DNA of 64,000 nucleotides from Lautropia dentalis (GCF_003892345.1 NZ_RRUE01000002.1:877655-941654); one strand, 5' to 3'; shown: positions 27,967 through 37,322, counted from the stretch's first letter. A program made the numbers and translations. The notes: a model not told the origin generated them from the sequence alone.

Positions 27967-28461
27967 GGAAGTTGGAAGTCGAAGCGGAAAATGAAGACGC
28001 GTACACAGGCTGAACGGAAACGCACCAGCCCCGTGACCCACCCAGGCAGCCGGCGTCGCGGCCGGGGCCACGCTCGCCGGCTGCGGGGCTACTATGGCCC
28101 GGCCCCAGCCGGGAATGCCCGCCGGAGCCACGCTTGCCCGGTTGCGGGACACGTGGGGGTGCCGTTTTCCGGCCCGTGCGGGTGCCGCCCGTCGGCCTGT
28201 GTGGACCGCTGGTCAGTCTGCTGTTTTCTGGCAACAGATCCGGATGTTAACGCGCCGTGTGCCGTTTTGTGTCATTTTTGGCACGTGTTCTCCGTCCGGT
28301 TTTCCGACTTTCCTGCTGGTGGGCCGGCCAGCGTGTCTGACAGAGCCCGTGCTGCCTGTTCTGGCGGTTCGCAGCCTCAGTGTGCCGTATACCTGTCACC
28401 GTCACCGGCCAATCCTATCCCCTGGCGGTCCTGCTGCTCTGTGCGCTGCTGTGTCCTGCTG

Positions 28462-28552
28462 CCCTGTGCCCTTGTGCCCTTGTGCCCTTGTGCCCTTGTG
28501 CCCTGTGCCCTGTGCCCTGTGCCCTGTGCCCTGTGCCCTGTGCCCTGTGCTG
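28462..28552. repeat. Short tandem-repeat tract (8-mer then 7-mer)
   Basis: About four copies of the 8-mer CCTTGTGC are followed by about seven copies of the 7-mer CCCTGTG, with a clear switch from 8 to 7 bases near 28500. The tract lies 500 bases upstream of the adhesin paralogue 3 start and downstream of the rpoH terminator. Confidence 0.9.
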
Positions 28553-28572
28553 CGCGATTGCGCCCATCACGC

Positions 28573-28617
28573 AAAAAAGCCCGCTGCCGGGGGACACGTC
28601 ATCCCCCGGTAGCGGGC
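28573..28617 (-). terminator. Rho-independent terminator of rpoH
   Basis: On the minus strand a 16-bp stem (GCCCGCTACCGGGGGA against its complement, with one mismatched pair) and a 7-base loop are followed by TTTTTT. It lies about 80 bases after the rpoH stop. Confidence 0.9.
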
Positions 28618-28694
28618 CTGGTAGCCGCCTCTGCAAGCGTCCTGCGGATTTTCCGCCGGGGGCGGGCGCCCCCGGAACCGTCAGCTTCGCTGCA

Positions 28695-29591
28695 TCAGGC
28701 GTATTCGGCCAGTGCGGCGCGCATCTTCTTCATGGCCTGTGCCTCGATCTGGCGAATGCGCTCGGCCGACACGCCATACTCGTTGGCCAGATCCTGCAGC
28801 GTACGTGCGCCTCCCTCGTCCTCGTCACGCAGCCAGCGCGATTCGACGATGTTGCGGCTGCGGTCGTCCAGCCTGGCCAAGGCGTTGCTCAGACCCTCGG
28901 TGTGCAGCCAGTCGCGCTGCTGGCCCTCGATGATCTCCGTTGGCTCGCTGTTCGGCGCGGCCAGCCAGGCGGCCGGACCGAAGCCCGTGCCGTTCTCGTC
29001 CTCGCCCTGCGGTTCCAGCGTCATTTCCTGCCCGGTCATGCGGGTTTCCATTTCCAGCACGTCCTTCTCGCGCACGTTGAGCTGGTCGGCAATGTCGGTT
29101 ACCGCCTCGGGCGTGAGCGTGTCCAGATCCTTCTTCATCGAGCGCAGGTTGAAGAACAGCTTGCGCTGGGCCTTGGTGGTGGCCACCTTCACCAGCCGCC
29201 AGTTCTTCAGGATGTACTCGTGGATCTCGGCCTTGATCCAGTGCAGGGCAAACGACACCAGCCGTACCGAACGGTCCGGGTCGAAGCGCTTGACCGCCTT
29301 CATCAGGCCGATGTTGCCTTCCTGGATCAGGTCGGCATGCGGCAGGCCATAGCCCAGATACTGGCGGGCCACCGACACCACCAGCCGCAGATGGGAGGTC
29401 ACCAGCTCGCGGGCAGCATCGACGTCCTGATGCTCCTTGAACCGGCGCGCCAGACGGGACTCCTGCTCGGCCGTCAGCATCGGCAGGCGATTGACGGCAG
29501 AGATGTAGGCGTCCAGATTGCCCAGTGACGGCACAGCATGTGCAACGGCACCGGAGTGGCGGGGGGCAAGTGCAACGGAGTGAGTCGTCAT
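28695..29591 (-). CDS. rpoH: Heat-shock RNA polymerase sigma factor RpoH
   Basis: Sigma-32 directs RNA polymerase to heat-shock promoters. 298 residues. Region 2 includes HLRLVVSVARQYLGYGLPHADLIQEGNIGLMKAVKRFDP (conserved blocks in order) and region 2.4 FALHWIKAEIHEYILKNWR. The RpoH box QRKLFFNLR separates it from other sigma factors. Region 4 ends with GVSAERIRQIEAQAMKKMR. A CIRCE-like inverted repeat stands 40 bases upstream, which would place the gene under HrcA repression. The start at 29591 follows a GGAG 13 bases upstream. Confidence 0.97.
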   Translation of the reverse strand: MTTHSVALAPRHSGAVAHAVPSLGNLDAYISAVNRLPMLTAEQESRLARRFKEHQDVDAARELVTSHLRLVVSVARQYLGYGLPHADLIQEGNIGLMKAVKRFDPDRSVRLVSFALHWIKAEIHEYILKNWRLVKVATTKAQRKLFFNLRSMKKDLDTLTPEAVTDIADQLNVREKDVLEMETRMTGQEMTLEPQGEDENGTGFGPAAWLAAPNSEPTEIIEGQQRDWLHTEGLSNALARLDDRSRNIVESRWLRDEDEGGARTLQDLANEYGVSAERIRQIEAQAMKKMRAALAEYA

Positions 29592-29630
29592 CGAGGCGGA
29601 ATCTCCAATAAATGACCAACGAGTTAGATA

Positions 29631-29657
29631 CTAGCACTACTGTCAAGAGAGTGCCAG
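29631..29657. promoter_or_regulatory. CIRCE-like HrcA operator upstream of rpoH
   Basis: CTAGCACTA-N9-GAGTGCCAG matches the CIRCE consensus TTAGCACTC-N9-GAGTGCTAA at 14 of 18 arm positions with the exact 9-base spacer. A TTGACA hexamer in the rpoH direction lies in its centre (29641-29646), so a bound repressor would cover the presumed promoter. Known: HrcA binds CIRCE and is released on heat shock. Inferred: HrcA control of rpoH here. Confidence 0.75.
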
Positions 29658-29796
29658 AATTTTTTGCTGCAGTAAAACGGTGCTCCCTGTCAAGTCATGT
29701 GGGGCATCAACGTCTCCCCGGCTGGACAGGTTGACCCGAAAGCGTCCCGTTCCCTGTTTCGTCGTTGTTGACCGGACGTTCATTACACGCGGCCTC

Positions 29797-29828
29797 AAAA
29801 AAAACCCCGGCAACCGTGGCTGTCGGGG
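29797..29828 (-). terminator. Rho-independent terminator after the sugar-transferase gene
   Basis: On the minus strand CCCCG-ACAGCCACGGTTGC-CGGGG is followed by eight T. It ends transcription coming from the 30024-31421 gene before reaching rpoH. Confidence 0.75.
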
Positions 29829-30023
29829 CCGTGCAGCTCACAGGCTGCAGTGTGGGGTATCAGACTTTGCCGGGGCTTAGGGCGCGTGCCATGAACTCAT
29901 GCTGTACCGGTCTGCGCCCGACCCGGTTCGTGCCTGATGTCCCCGCAATTCCCATCAGCGCGCATCAGCGACTACGGGGTGGCCAGCATTCATTCCGGAG
30001 TACATCCCGCGCCAGCCCCCGTC

Positions 30024-31421
30024 TCAGTATGCATTCGGATCGCGGAACGACACCAGAATGGTCTTGAGGATGATCTTCAGGTCCAGCCGCAGCGACCAGT
30101 GGCGCAGGTACTCCAGGTCGTAGCGGATGCGCAGCTCCATCTTCTCGATGGTGTCGGTTTCGCCGCGGGCGCCGTTGACCTGGGCCAGCCCGGTGATGCC
30201 CGGCTTGACCTTGTGGCGGATCATGTAGCCCTTGATCAGCTTGCGGTATGTCTCGTTGTGCGCCACCGCGTGCGGACGCGGGCCCACCACGCTCATCCGG
30301 CCCTGCAGCACGTTGAAGAACTGCGGCAGCTCGTCCAGCGAGGTCTTGCGCAGGAAGCGGCCGATCGGAGTGATCCGGTCGTCGTTCTTGGTGGCCTGGC
30401 GAACTTCGGGGCCGTTTTCCTGCACCCGCATCGAGCGGAACTTGTAGACATTGATCTCTGAACCATCCAGCCCGTAGCGGCGCTGCTTGAAGATGATCGG
30501 ACCCGGCGAGGTCAGCCGGATGGCCAGCGCGATGGTGAGCGTGATGGGCAGCGTGAGAATCAGCGCAATGGAGGCGATGACGATGTCCGACAGGCGCTTG
30601 AGTACGCCGGTCGTGCCGTAGAACGGCGTTTCGCACACCGCCACCACCGGCAGGCCGCCCACCGAATCCACTCGCGCCTGGATCAGGTCGAACATGAAGA
30701 TGTCCGGCACGAAGTAGATGGAGGCCGTGGTGTCGCGCAGGTCTTCCAGCAGCTTCAGGATGCGGGGCTGCGAGGCCATCGGCAGGGCGATGAAGATCTG
30801 GTCGATCTTGTTCGCCCGCACGAACTGGGCCACGGCGCTGAAGCCGCCGGCCACCGGGGCTTCGCTCACCTCACCCAGACGGTCGGGCGTGCGGTCGTCG
30901 AAGAAGGCCATGATCCGTGTCTGCGACAGCGGATCGTCCTGGATGGAGCGGGCCAGCGTGCGGCCCAGGCTGTTGGCGGCCACCACGATGGCCGTCTGCT
31001 CCGGCCGCATGGAAATGACCTTGTGCAGCAGCCGGGGCGAGAGCCAGTGGCCCAGCGCCTGCACCACCGGGGTGGCGATCACCCAGGTGGCCAGCACGTT
31101 CTGGTCGAACTGGCGCAGCGAGTCGATCATCAGGCCGAACACCAGCAGCAGGCCCACCACCAGGCCCCAGCTGCCCAGCAGGTGCCGCAGGTAGCCGGGC
31201 TGGTACACCCGGAACGGCACACTGCCCGGGTAGCTGAGCACGAAGGTGAGCACGGCCAGGACCATTTCCTGGGCGCGAAGGGGATGGCCGGCCGCCGCCG
31301 TGACCAGCAGGAGGCAGATGACCGACAGGGTGGGATCGATGACGGACGAGATCAGCGAAATGACGCTGCGGTTCCCGGTCCGGATGGGGACGATGGAAGA
31401 GGCAAGAAATGGGCTGTTCAT
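30024..31421 (-). CDS. Undecaprenyl-phosphate sugar phosphotransferase (WcaJ/polyprenyl glycosylphosphotransferase)
   Basis: Loads the first sugar-1-phosphate onto undecaprenyl phosphate to start an exopolysaccharide or O-unit. 465 residues from the ATG at 31421 (MNSPFLASSIV). Four N-terminal membrane helices, a CoA-binding-like middle domain (AIVVAANSLGRTLARS), a further helix (LSDIVIASIALILTLPITL), then the catalytic bacterial sugar transferase domain with YKFRSMR, KTSLDELPQFFNVLQGRMS, VGPRPH and the terminal RDPNAY. It is divergent from the outer-membrane barrel and Wza-like genes, with which it forms a polysaccharide export locus. Sugar specificity cannot be read from sequence. Confidence 0.92.
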   Translation of the reverse strand: MNSPFLASSIVPIRTGNRSVISLISSVIDPTLSVICLLLVTAAAGHPLRAQEMVLAVLTFVLSYPGSVPFRVYQPGYLRHLLGSWGLVVGLLLVFGLMIDSLRQFDQNVLATWVIATPVVQALGHWLSPRLLHKVISMRPEQTAIVVAANSLGRTLARSIQDDPLSQTRIMAFFDDRTPDRLGEVSEAPVAGGFSAVAQFVRANKIDQIFIALPMASQPRILKLLEDLRDTTASIYFVPDIFMFDLIQARVDSVGGLPVVAVCETPFYGTTGVLKRLSDIVIASIALILTLPITLTIALAIRLTSPGPIIFKQRRYGLDGSEINVYKFRSMRVQENGPEVRQATKNDDRITPIGRFLRKTSLDELPQFFNVLQGRMSVVGPRPHAVAHNETYRKLIKGYMIRHKVKPGITGLAQVNGARGETDTIEKMELRIRYDLEYLRHWSLRLDLKIILKTILVSFRDPNAY

Positions 31422-31667
31422 ACCGCGTGCCAGGGAACCGACCAGTCGGTCCCGGTAGAGTGATCTGCTGGGGATTCTCTTTATACAACATCGGCCAACC
31501 GGAGAAGGCCGCATGATGGTAATTGGTTTGGGCTGGATGTGTCAGGGTTCACAGAGAGGGGGTCTGGGGCTTGGCATGAGGGGCGCAATGCTTTAGTGTG
31601 AACGGCAGAAGAAAGGGAACAGGCGGTACCATTCCTTCCATTCTGAGCTTTTTAGGACAGGGTAGTC

Positions 31668-32999
31668 ATGAAAGAATTCATCCAAAAACAAAAAAAAGGT
31701 GCGCAGCCCGCCGGCATGCGCCGCGTCAGCGCTGCCGTGGCAGCGATCGTCTGTGGTCTGGCTGCCAGCGCGGCCCAGGCCCAGCTGGATGTCCCGGCCC
31801 AGGACTGGACGCCTGATGCCGAGGCCGACGTCATCAAGCTGACCGGCCGTGTCGGTGTTACGCACGATAGCAATGTGTTGCGTCTGAACAACCAGTCGCA
31901 GGGCGGTATCTATGCCAACAAAAAGGCAGGGGACACCTACCTGAACGGCGGCATGGGCATCGAGTTCGACCGCCTCATCAGCCAGCAGCGCCTGCGTGCC
32001 AATGCCGAGGTCGAGGGCTTCAAGTACAAGGAGTACAACGACTTCGACCACGTCGGCTACAACGCCGGTGCCACGCTGGACTGGGTGGTCGGCCGTCCGC
32101 TGTTCGGCAGCGCCGGTGTCAAGCTGGTCCGTACCCAGCCCACCGTGCAGGACCGTGTCTACCAGCAGGCCACCAACGTCAACGGTGACCGCAACAACAT
32201 CACCTCGCAGAACGTCTTCTTCAATGCCGGCTTCCGCTTCACCCCGGCATGGTCGGTCATCGGTGGTGTGGATTTCATGCGCAGCCGCAACTCGCTGGAA
32301 GTCTATAAAGACACCGACTACGACACGAAGTCGGCCGAGGGCGGCATGCGCTGGGCCCCGGGTACCGGTCTGGAGGTCGATCTGGTCTACCGTGCCACGA
32401 AGGGTGACTACAAGTCCGCACGCCGCTATGCCGATGACGGCAGTGCCCTGCTGTGCGGCGTCAACAACTGCACCAAGAACGACTACGACGAGAACTCGCT
32501 GCTGACCCGTGTCCAGTACCGCCCCAGCGAAGACAGCCGTCTGGCCGGTTACATCGGCTACACCCGGCGCGAATACGACCAGGGCAACCGCGACTTCAAG
32601 GGTCTGACCACCGGTTTCGACATGGAATGGGCGCTGAGCGGCAATGTGCAGATGCGTGCCTCGCTGGGCCGTTCCATCGAGCCGGATGACGATGCCGTCT
32701 CCACCACGTCCCCCGAGACCTGGTCGCTGGCCCTGAACCCGACCGTCCAGGCCACCGGCAAGATCACGCTCGAACCGTTTGCCCGCTTCTACAACCGTCG
32801 CTACAAGGGTGAGCAGCTCACTGCCGGCGAAGCAACCCGGAAGGACAAGATCTTCTCCGTGGGTGTCGAGGCCGACTACGAGTTCCGCCGCAACATGTTC
32901 CTGATGGCGAACCTGCAGCACGACAAGCGTGACTCCAACCGCGACAACCTCGACTACAAGGCCAACGTCGTCGGTGTCGGCCTGAAGGTCCAGTTCTGA
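31668..32999 (+). CDS. Outer-membrane beta-barrel protein of exopolysaccharide locus (EpsL-like)
   Basis: 443 residues with a signal peptide (VSAAVAAIVCGLAASAAQA, cleavage before QLDVP). The mature protein is a succession of amphipathic strands with alternating aromatic residues and ends in KVQF, with the terminal Phe recognised for outer-membrane assembly. DSNVLRLNN near the N-terminus is typical of the EpsL/beta-barrel porin 2 group seen with exopolysaccharide genes. A possible disulfide pair occurs in LLCGVNNC. AGGAC precedes the start. Role: probable outer-membrane component for polymer secretion, by context. Confidence 0.78.
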   Translation: MKEFIQKQKKGAQPAGMRRVSAAVAAIVCGLAASAAQAQLDVPAQDWTPDAEADVIKLTGRVGVTHDSNVLRLNNQSQGGIYANKKAGDTYLNGGMGIEFDRLISQQRLRANAEVEGFKYKEYNDFDHVGYNAGATLDWVVGRPLFGSAGVKLVRTQPTVQDRVYQQATNVNGDRNNITSQNVFFNAGFRFTPAWSVIGGVDFMRSRNSLEVYKDTDYDTKSAEGGMRWAPGTGLEVDLVYRATKGDYKSARRYADDGSALLCGVNNCTKNDYDENSLLTRVQYRPSEDSRLAGYIGYTRREYDQGNRDFKGLTTGFDMEWALSGNVQMRASLGRSIEPDDDAVSTTSPETWSLALNPTVQATGKITLEPFARFYNRRYKGEQLTAGEATRKDKIFSVGVEADYEFRRNMFLMANLQHDKRDSNRDNLDYKANVVGVGLKVQF

Positions 33000-33505
33000 T
33001 CTGCGGCCCATGCCTGCCCCGGGCGCTGGCCCGGCAGGCCGGCCTTCGGGAGTACCGCGGCCCTGCTGCCTCAAGGGCAGTCTGGGGCCCCGGCCCGGCA
33101 TGAGGCCGGTTTCCTGCCTCGCAGACCCAAAACCCCGGCCCCGGCCGGGGTTTTGCATTCATGTCTGGGGCGGGCCAGCGGCCGGAGCAACTACCTGCGT
33201 TTCGGGTATGGGGGCCATCCTGCGCAGCGCGGCGATACCCCCTGCACAGGGGGCCAGAAGCCCCGCACAGGCTGCAGGTGCCCGCCGTGCCCCCCAATCT
33301 GCGCGGGCCCAAGCACCCGCAGCCCGCTCGCCTTTGGCGAACATTCTTACGAAAGCTGCGGATATCATTCACGCAGGCGCCACATGGGCCGGTCTAGAAT
33401 CGGACACTACGGCACTGTAAGCCGGTTGGCGTGCCCGGGCGTTGAATGCGCAGGGCGTTTCATTGTTCAGCCCTCGGGCAGCTCATCCATCATAGGACAG
33501 CATCC
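33000..33505. other. Intergenic region before the polysaccharide export gene
   Basis: 506 bases with the EpsL-like gene terminator at 33128-33155 and, at the right end, the presumed promoter and AGGAC ribosome site of the 33506 gene. No gene seen. Confidence 0.5.
33128..33155 (+). terminator. Rho-independent terminator after the EpsL-like gene
   Basis: A nearly symmetrical hairpin AAAACCCCGGCC-CC-GGCCGGGGTTTT about 130 bases after the stop. Its A and T flanks make it able to act on either strand. Confidence 0.85.
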
Positions 33506-34321
33506 ATGATCCTTTCTCGTTTCAAGAAGTTCGTGCTGGGGCTGATGGCCCTGGCCGCCATCGGCATGGCCTCCCAGGCCTTTGCCCAGTCCCGCAGCGA
33601 CTACCTGCTCGGCCCTGGCGACGTTCTGCGCATCCAGGTGTTCCAGTCGCAGGACCTCACCGTCGAGGCCCGCATCTCCGAAAGCGGTGTCATCTCCTTC
33701 CCGCTGCTGGGTGTGGTCAAGCTGGCCGGTCTGTCCCCGCAGCAGGCCGAGAACCTCATCGCCACCCGCCTGCGTGAAGGCCGCTTCCTGCAGAACCCGC
33801 AGGTCACCCTGAACGTGCTGCAGTTCCGCAGCCAGCAGGTTTCCGTGCTGGGCAACGTGGCCAACCCGGGCCGCTATCCGCTGGAAACGACCGGCATGCG
33901 CCTGTCGGAAATCCTGTCGGTGGCCGGCGGGGTCAACGAGGCCGGCTCCAACAGCGTCATCCTGATGACCACCCGCAACGGCCGTCCGCAGCGTCTGGAA
34001 ATCGACCTGGTCGACATGTTCAACACCGGTGACCTGAGCAAGGACGTGGTGTTGCAGGCTGGCGACACCATTTTCGTCAACAAGGCCCCCAACTACTACG
34101 TCTATGGCCAGGTGCAGCGTCCGGGCCAGTACGTGCTGGACCGTGGCATGACCGTGGCCCAGGCCGTGGCCAAGGGCGGTGGTCTGACCCTGCGTGGTAC
34201 CGACCGTGGCATCCGTCTGCACCGTCGTGTGGGCGACCGCAACATCCAGGTGCTCGAGCCCAAGCTTGACGATCCGGTCCGTCCGGACGACCTGATCTTC
34301 GTGCGCGAAAGCATCTTCTGA
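33506..34321 (+). CDS. Polysaccharide export protein (Wza/EpsE-like)
   Basis: 271 residues. The signal peptide ends AFA before QSRSDYLLGPGDVLRI; there is no lipobox cysteine, unlike E. coli Wza. A polysaccharide export domain (about 28-110; GDVLRIQVFQSQDLTVEARI, FPLLGVVKLAGLS) is followed by two SLBB-like domains (QVSVLGNVANPGRYPL; YYVYGQVQRPGQYVLDRG). It forms the periplasmic/outer-membrane conduit for exported polymer. No Wzc-type kinase gene is adjacent in this window. The ATG at 33506 follows AGGAC. Confidence 0.92.
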   Translation: MILSRFKKFVLGLMALAAIGMASQAFAQSRSDYLLGPGDVLRIQVFQSQDLTVEARISESGVISFPLLGVVKLAGLSPQQAENLIATRLREGRFLQNPQVTLNVLQFRSQQVSVLGNVANPGRYPLETTGMRLSEILSVAGGVNEAGSNSVILMTTRNGRPQRLEIDLVDMFNTGDLSKDVVLQAGDTIFVNKAPNYYVYGQVQRPGQYVLDRGMTVAQAVAKGGGLTLRGTDRGIRLHRRVGDRNIQVLEPKLDDPVRPDDLIFVRESIF

Positions 34322-34668
34322 TCTTCCCGTACGGATCTGTGCCGGGGCTGCCCCCGGCACCCCAGAACGGCGCCTTCGAGCGCCGTTTGTCGTTCAGGGG
34401 TAATACCCCAACCGTTCATCCCCCTCGCGGCATCCATCAGACCCAAAATGCCAAGTCTGTCGTCGCGGCGCGACAGGTCCCTGTGGTACGGTGACGCACC
34501 TGGCGCAATGTTTCAGAATCAGTTGCCCATTCTGCAAGCTGTCGCCGAATCCGTCATCTGTTTTACACCCGTACAGCATGCCTTCACCGCATACTGCGGG
34601 CTTGCCGCTGCAGAAGCCACTGCGTCTGCAGCCATCAGACTTCAGGCTTCCCTTTGCACAACACCACC
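34322..34668. other. Intergenic region with terminator and hairpin
   Basis: A terminator-like hairpin at 34366-34387 ends the export-protein message. A second GC-rich self-complementary word (CTGTCGTCGCGGCGCGACAG) lies near 34457-34476. The remaining sequence holds no clear gene. Confidence 0.5.
34366..34387 (+). terminator. Terminator-like hairpin after the export gene
   Basis: AACGGCGC-CTTCGA-GCGCCGTT is a perfect 8-bp stem with the stable loop CTTCGA, followed by TGTCGTT. The T-run is poor, so it may be a weak terminator. Confidence 0.6.
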
Positions 34669-35958
34669 ATGTCCGGAACCCAAACCGCCTCCGCCGTCCG
34701 CAAGGATCTCGCTGCCCTGGCCGCCACACATGCCAAATGCCGCTTCTGTGGCACCCAGCTGCGCCACACCGTGGCCAACCTGGGCATGTCACCCATGGCC
34801 AACGCCATCCGCAAGCCGGAAGACCTCAACAAAATGGAGCCGTTCTTCCCCCTGCACGCCTACGTCTGCGGCAACTGCTACCTCGTGCAGCTGGAAGAGT
34901 TCCAGAGCGGTGAAGCCATCTTCTCGGACTACGCCTATTTCTCCTCCTACGTCCAGGCCATGCTCGACCACGGCAAGCGCTACGCCGACGAGATGACCGA
35001 ACGCTTCAAACTGGGGCCGAACAGCAAGGTGGTGGAAGTGGCCGCCAACGACGGCTACCTGCTGCGCTGGTTCCTGCCCAAGGGGGTGCCGGTACTGGGG
35101 GTCGAACCTGCCGCCAACGTGGCCGAAGCCGGCCGCAAGCTGGGCATCCCCATGGAGGTGATGTTCTTCGGCCGTGAAAGCGCCCGCAAGCTGCGCGACA
35201 TGGGCCATGCCGCCGACCTGATGGCCGCCAACAACGTCGTGGCGCACGTGCCGGACCTCAACGACTTCATCGCCGGCTTTGCCATCCTGCTGAAGGAGCA
35301 CGGCGTGGCCACCTTCGAGTTCCACCACGTCCTGAACCTGCTGCAGAAGAACCAGTTCGACAACATCTACCACGAGCACTTCTGCTACCACGGCTTCCTG
35401 ACCTTCAGCCGCATCCTGGCCCACCACGGCCTCGCGGTGTTCGACGTGGAAGAGATCCCCAACCACGGGGGCTCGCTGCGCGTCTACTGCCAGCCGGCTG
35501 CCACCGGCAAACAGCCCGTCAGCCCGCGCGTGGCCGAAATGCAAGCCCGTGAACGTGCCGCCGGCCTCGACACGCTGGAGCCGTACCTGGCCCTGGAAGA
35601 GCGCATCCGCGCCAGCAAGCGCAGCCTGCTGCGCTTCGTGCTGGACGCCCATGCCCAGGGCAAGCGCATTGCCGCCTACGGCGCGCCGGCCAAGGCCGCC
35701 ACGCTGCTCAACTATGCCGGTGTGCGTTCCGATTACATCGAGTACACGGTCGACCGCAACCCGCACAAGCAGAACCACTTCCTGCCCGGTACGCAGATCC
35801 CCATCTACGGCCCCGAGCACATTCTGGAAACGAAGCCCGACTACCTCGTCATCCTCGCCTGGAACCTGAAGGACGAGGTGATGAAGCAGATGAGCGCCAT
35901 CCGCGAATGGGGCGGCCGCTTCGTCATCCTGGTGCCCGAAGTCCAGATCTTCGAATGA
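34669..35958 (+). CDS. Sugar C-methyltransferase (zinc-binding N-terminus, NovU/TylC3 type)
   Basis: 429 residues from the ATG at 34669; a TTG at 34654 could add five residues. The N-terminal zinc module has CRFCG and CGNC pairs, typical of nucleotide-sugar C-methyltransferases. The SAM domain carries VVEVAANDGYLLRWF and GVEPAANVA, the centre YHEHFCYHGFLTFSRIL, and the C-terminal domain GKRIAAYGAPAKAATLLNY. It would add a methyl branch to a 4-keto- or 3-keto-dideoxy sugar nucleotide. With rfbF nearby, a CDP-linked branched sugar is a reasonable inference. The next gene starts inside its stop codon. Confidence 0.88.
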   Translation: MSGTQTASAVRKDLAALAATHAKCRFCGTQLRHTVANLGMSPMANAIRKPEDLNKMEPFFPLHAYVCGNCYLVQLEEFQSGEAIFSDYAYFSSYVQAMLDHGKRYADEMTERFKLGPNSKVVEVAANDGYLLRWFLPKGVPVLGVEPAANVAEAGRKLGIPMEVMFFGRESARKLRDMGHAADLMAANNVVAHVPDLNDFIAGFAILLKEHGVATFEFHHVLNLLQKNQFDNIYHEHFCYHGFLTFSRILAHHGLAVFDVEEIPNHGGSLRVYCQPAATGKQPVSPRVAEMQARERAAGLDTLEPYLALEERIRASKRSLLRFVLDAHAQGKRIAAYGAPAKAATLLNYAGVRSDYIEYTVDRNPHKQNHFLPGTQIPIYGPEHILETKPDYLVILAWNLKDEVMKQMSAIREWGGRFVILVPEVQIFE

Positions 35959-37322
35959 TCATGTCCGCCACCCGTTCAGGTTCCGAACCCTCCGCGGCCC
36001 TGCTGACCGCGGCCTCGCTTGCCAGCCAGGCCGCGGGGCAGGGCACCGCCATGCACGCCTTCTGCACCCAGCTCTACCCGATGCTGCGCAGCATCACCGG
36101 GCAGGGCGTGCGCGACACGCTGGCCGCCATTGGACATCACATTCCGCTCACGGTCACCGAAGTCCCCACCGGCACGAAGATCTTCGACTGGGAGGTGCCG
36201 CAGGAATGGGTGGTGCGGGCCGCGTGGATCAAGGGGCCGGACGGCCGCAAGGTGGTGGACATTGCCGACCACAACCTGCATCTGGTCAACTACAGCGCCC
36301 CTTTTCGGGGGACGCTGACGCTGGACGAGCTGCGGCCGCACCTCTTCTCGCTGCCCGACCGGCCGGACTGGATTCCCTATCGCACGCAATACTTCAAGCG
36401 TGACTGGGGTTTCTGCCTGACCGACCGGCAGCTGCAGGCGCTCGAACCGGGCAGCTACGAGGTCTGTGTCGATACCGATCTCGTGCAGGGGTCGATGACC
36501 TTCGGCGAATGCATCCTGCCCGGTGACAGCACCGAGGAGGTGCTCGTCTCCACCCACGTCTGCCACCCCTCGCTGGCCAACGACAACCTGTCGGGCATTG
36601 CCACCGCCACCTGGCTGGCGAAGACGCTGGCTGCACTGCCCCGTCGTCGCTACACCTACCGTTTCATCTTCATCCCGGCCACCATCGGCGCCATCTGCTG
36701 GCTGTCGCAGCGGCAGGATGTGACGCAGCGTGTGGCCCATGGGGTGGTGATTTCGGGTGTGGGCGATGGCGGCCAGTACCACTACAAGCGCAGCCGCCGG
36801 GGCAATGCCGACATCGACCGGATCATGGCGCTGATGCTGGCCGAAAGCGGCGAGGCGCACGAACAGATCCCGTTCTTCCCCTACGGCTACGACGAACGCC
36901 AGTTCTGCTCGCCCGGCTTCAACCTGCCCATGGGCTGCTTCTCGCGTTCCACCTACGGCAGCTACCCGCAGTACCACACCTCGGCCGACAACCTCGATTT
37001 CATCCGCCCCGAACATCTGGAGCGCTCGCTGCAGCTGCTGCTGACGGCGTTCGGCATGGTCGAGCGCAACGGTACCTACCTGAACCTCAGCCCCTTCGGT
37101 GAGCCGCAACTGGGTCGCCGGGGCCTGTACTCGCTCATCGGCGGGCACAACGAGGGCCAGAAACTGCAGCTGGCGCTGCTGTGGGTGCTCAACCAGTCAG
37201 ATGGCACGAACAGCCTGCTCGACATCACCGAAAAGGCAGACCTGCCCTTCGGGCTGATTCATCAGGCTGCCGAGGCGCTGCTGAACTGCGGGCTGCTGGG
37301 AGAGGGGCGCACACCGGTGTAG
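35955..37322 (+). CDS. DUF4910 (aminopeptidase-like) protein in sugar-modification operon
   Basis: 455 residues; ATG overlaps the previous stop (ATGA). It matches the DUF4910/DUF2172 family, which has a zinc-aminopeptidase-like fold. Visible candidate metal ligands are STHVCHPSLANDNLSG, YTYRFIFIPATIGAICWL and QYHTSADNLDFI. Members are regularly found in surface polysaccharide clusters beside C-methyltransferases and aminotransferases, as here; the substrate is unknown. The C-terminus holds a winged-helix-like segment (LLWVLNQSDGTNSLLDI). Confidence 0.85.
   Translation: MIMSATRSGSEPSAALLTAASLASQAAGQGTAMHAFCTQLYPMLRSITGQGVRDTLAAIGHHIPLTVTEVPTGTKIFDWEVPQEWVVRAAWIKGPDGRKVVDIADHNLHLVNYSAPFRGTLTLDELRPHLFSLPDRPDWIPYRTQYFKRDWGFCLTDRQLQALEPGSYEVCVDTDLVQGSMTFGECILPGDSTEEVLVSTHVCHPSLANDNLSGIATATWLAKTLAALPRRRYTYRFIFIPATIGAICWLSQRQDVTQRVAHGVVISGVGDGGQYHYKRSRRGNADIDRIMALMLAESGEAHEQIPFFPYGYDERQFCSPGFNLPMGCFSRSTYGSYPQYHTSADNLDFIRPEHLERSLQLLLTAFGMVERNGTYLNLSPFGEPQLGRRGLYSLIGGHNEGQKLQLALLWVLNQSDGTNSLLDITEKADLPFGLIHQAAEALLNCGLLGEGRTPV

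Larger units (their letters stand above)
27967..28694. other. Intergenic region between rpoH and adhesin paralogue 3
   Basis: 728 bases containing the rpoH terminator, a short tandem-repeat tract (28462-28552) and the upstream region of the adhesin gene. Several GC-rich self-complementary words lie at 28040-28160. No gene-like reading frame beyond the frame-open tandem repeats. Confidence 0.5.
29592..30023. other. Intergenic region between sugar transferase gene and rpoH
   Basis: Holds the rpoH promoter region with the CIRCE-like site on the right and the terminator of the leftward sugar-transferase gene near 29797-29828. Nothing else gene-like is visible. Confidence 0.5.

Noticed and set aside
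28462-28552. The tandem 7- and 8-mers as a CRISPR-like array
   Set aside because: No spacers; simple head-to-tail short repeats.
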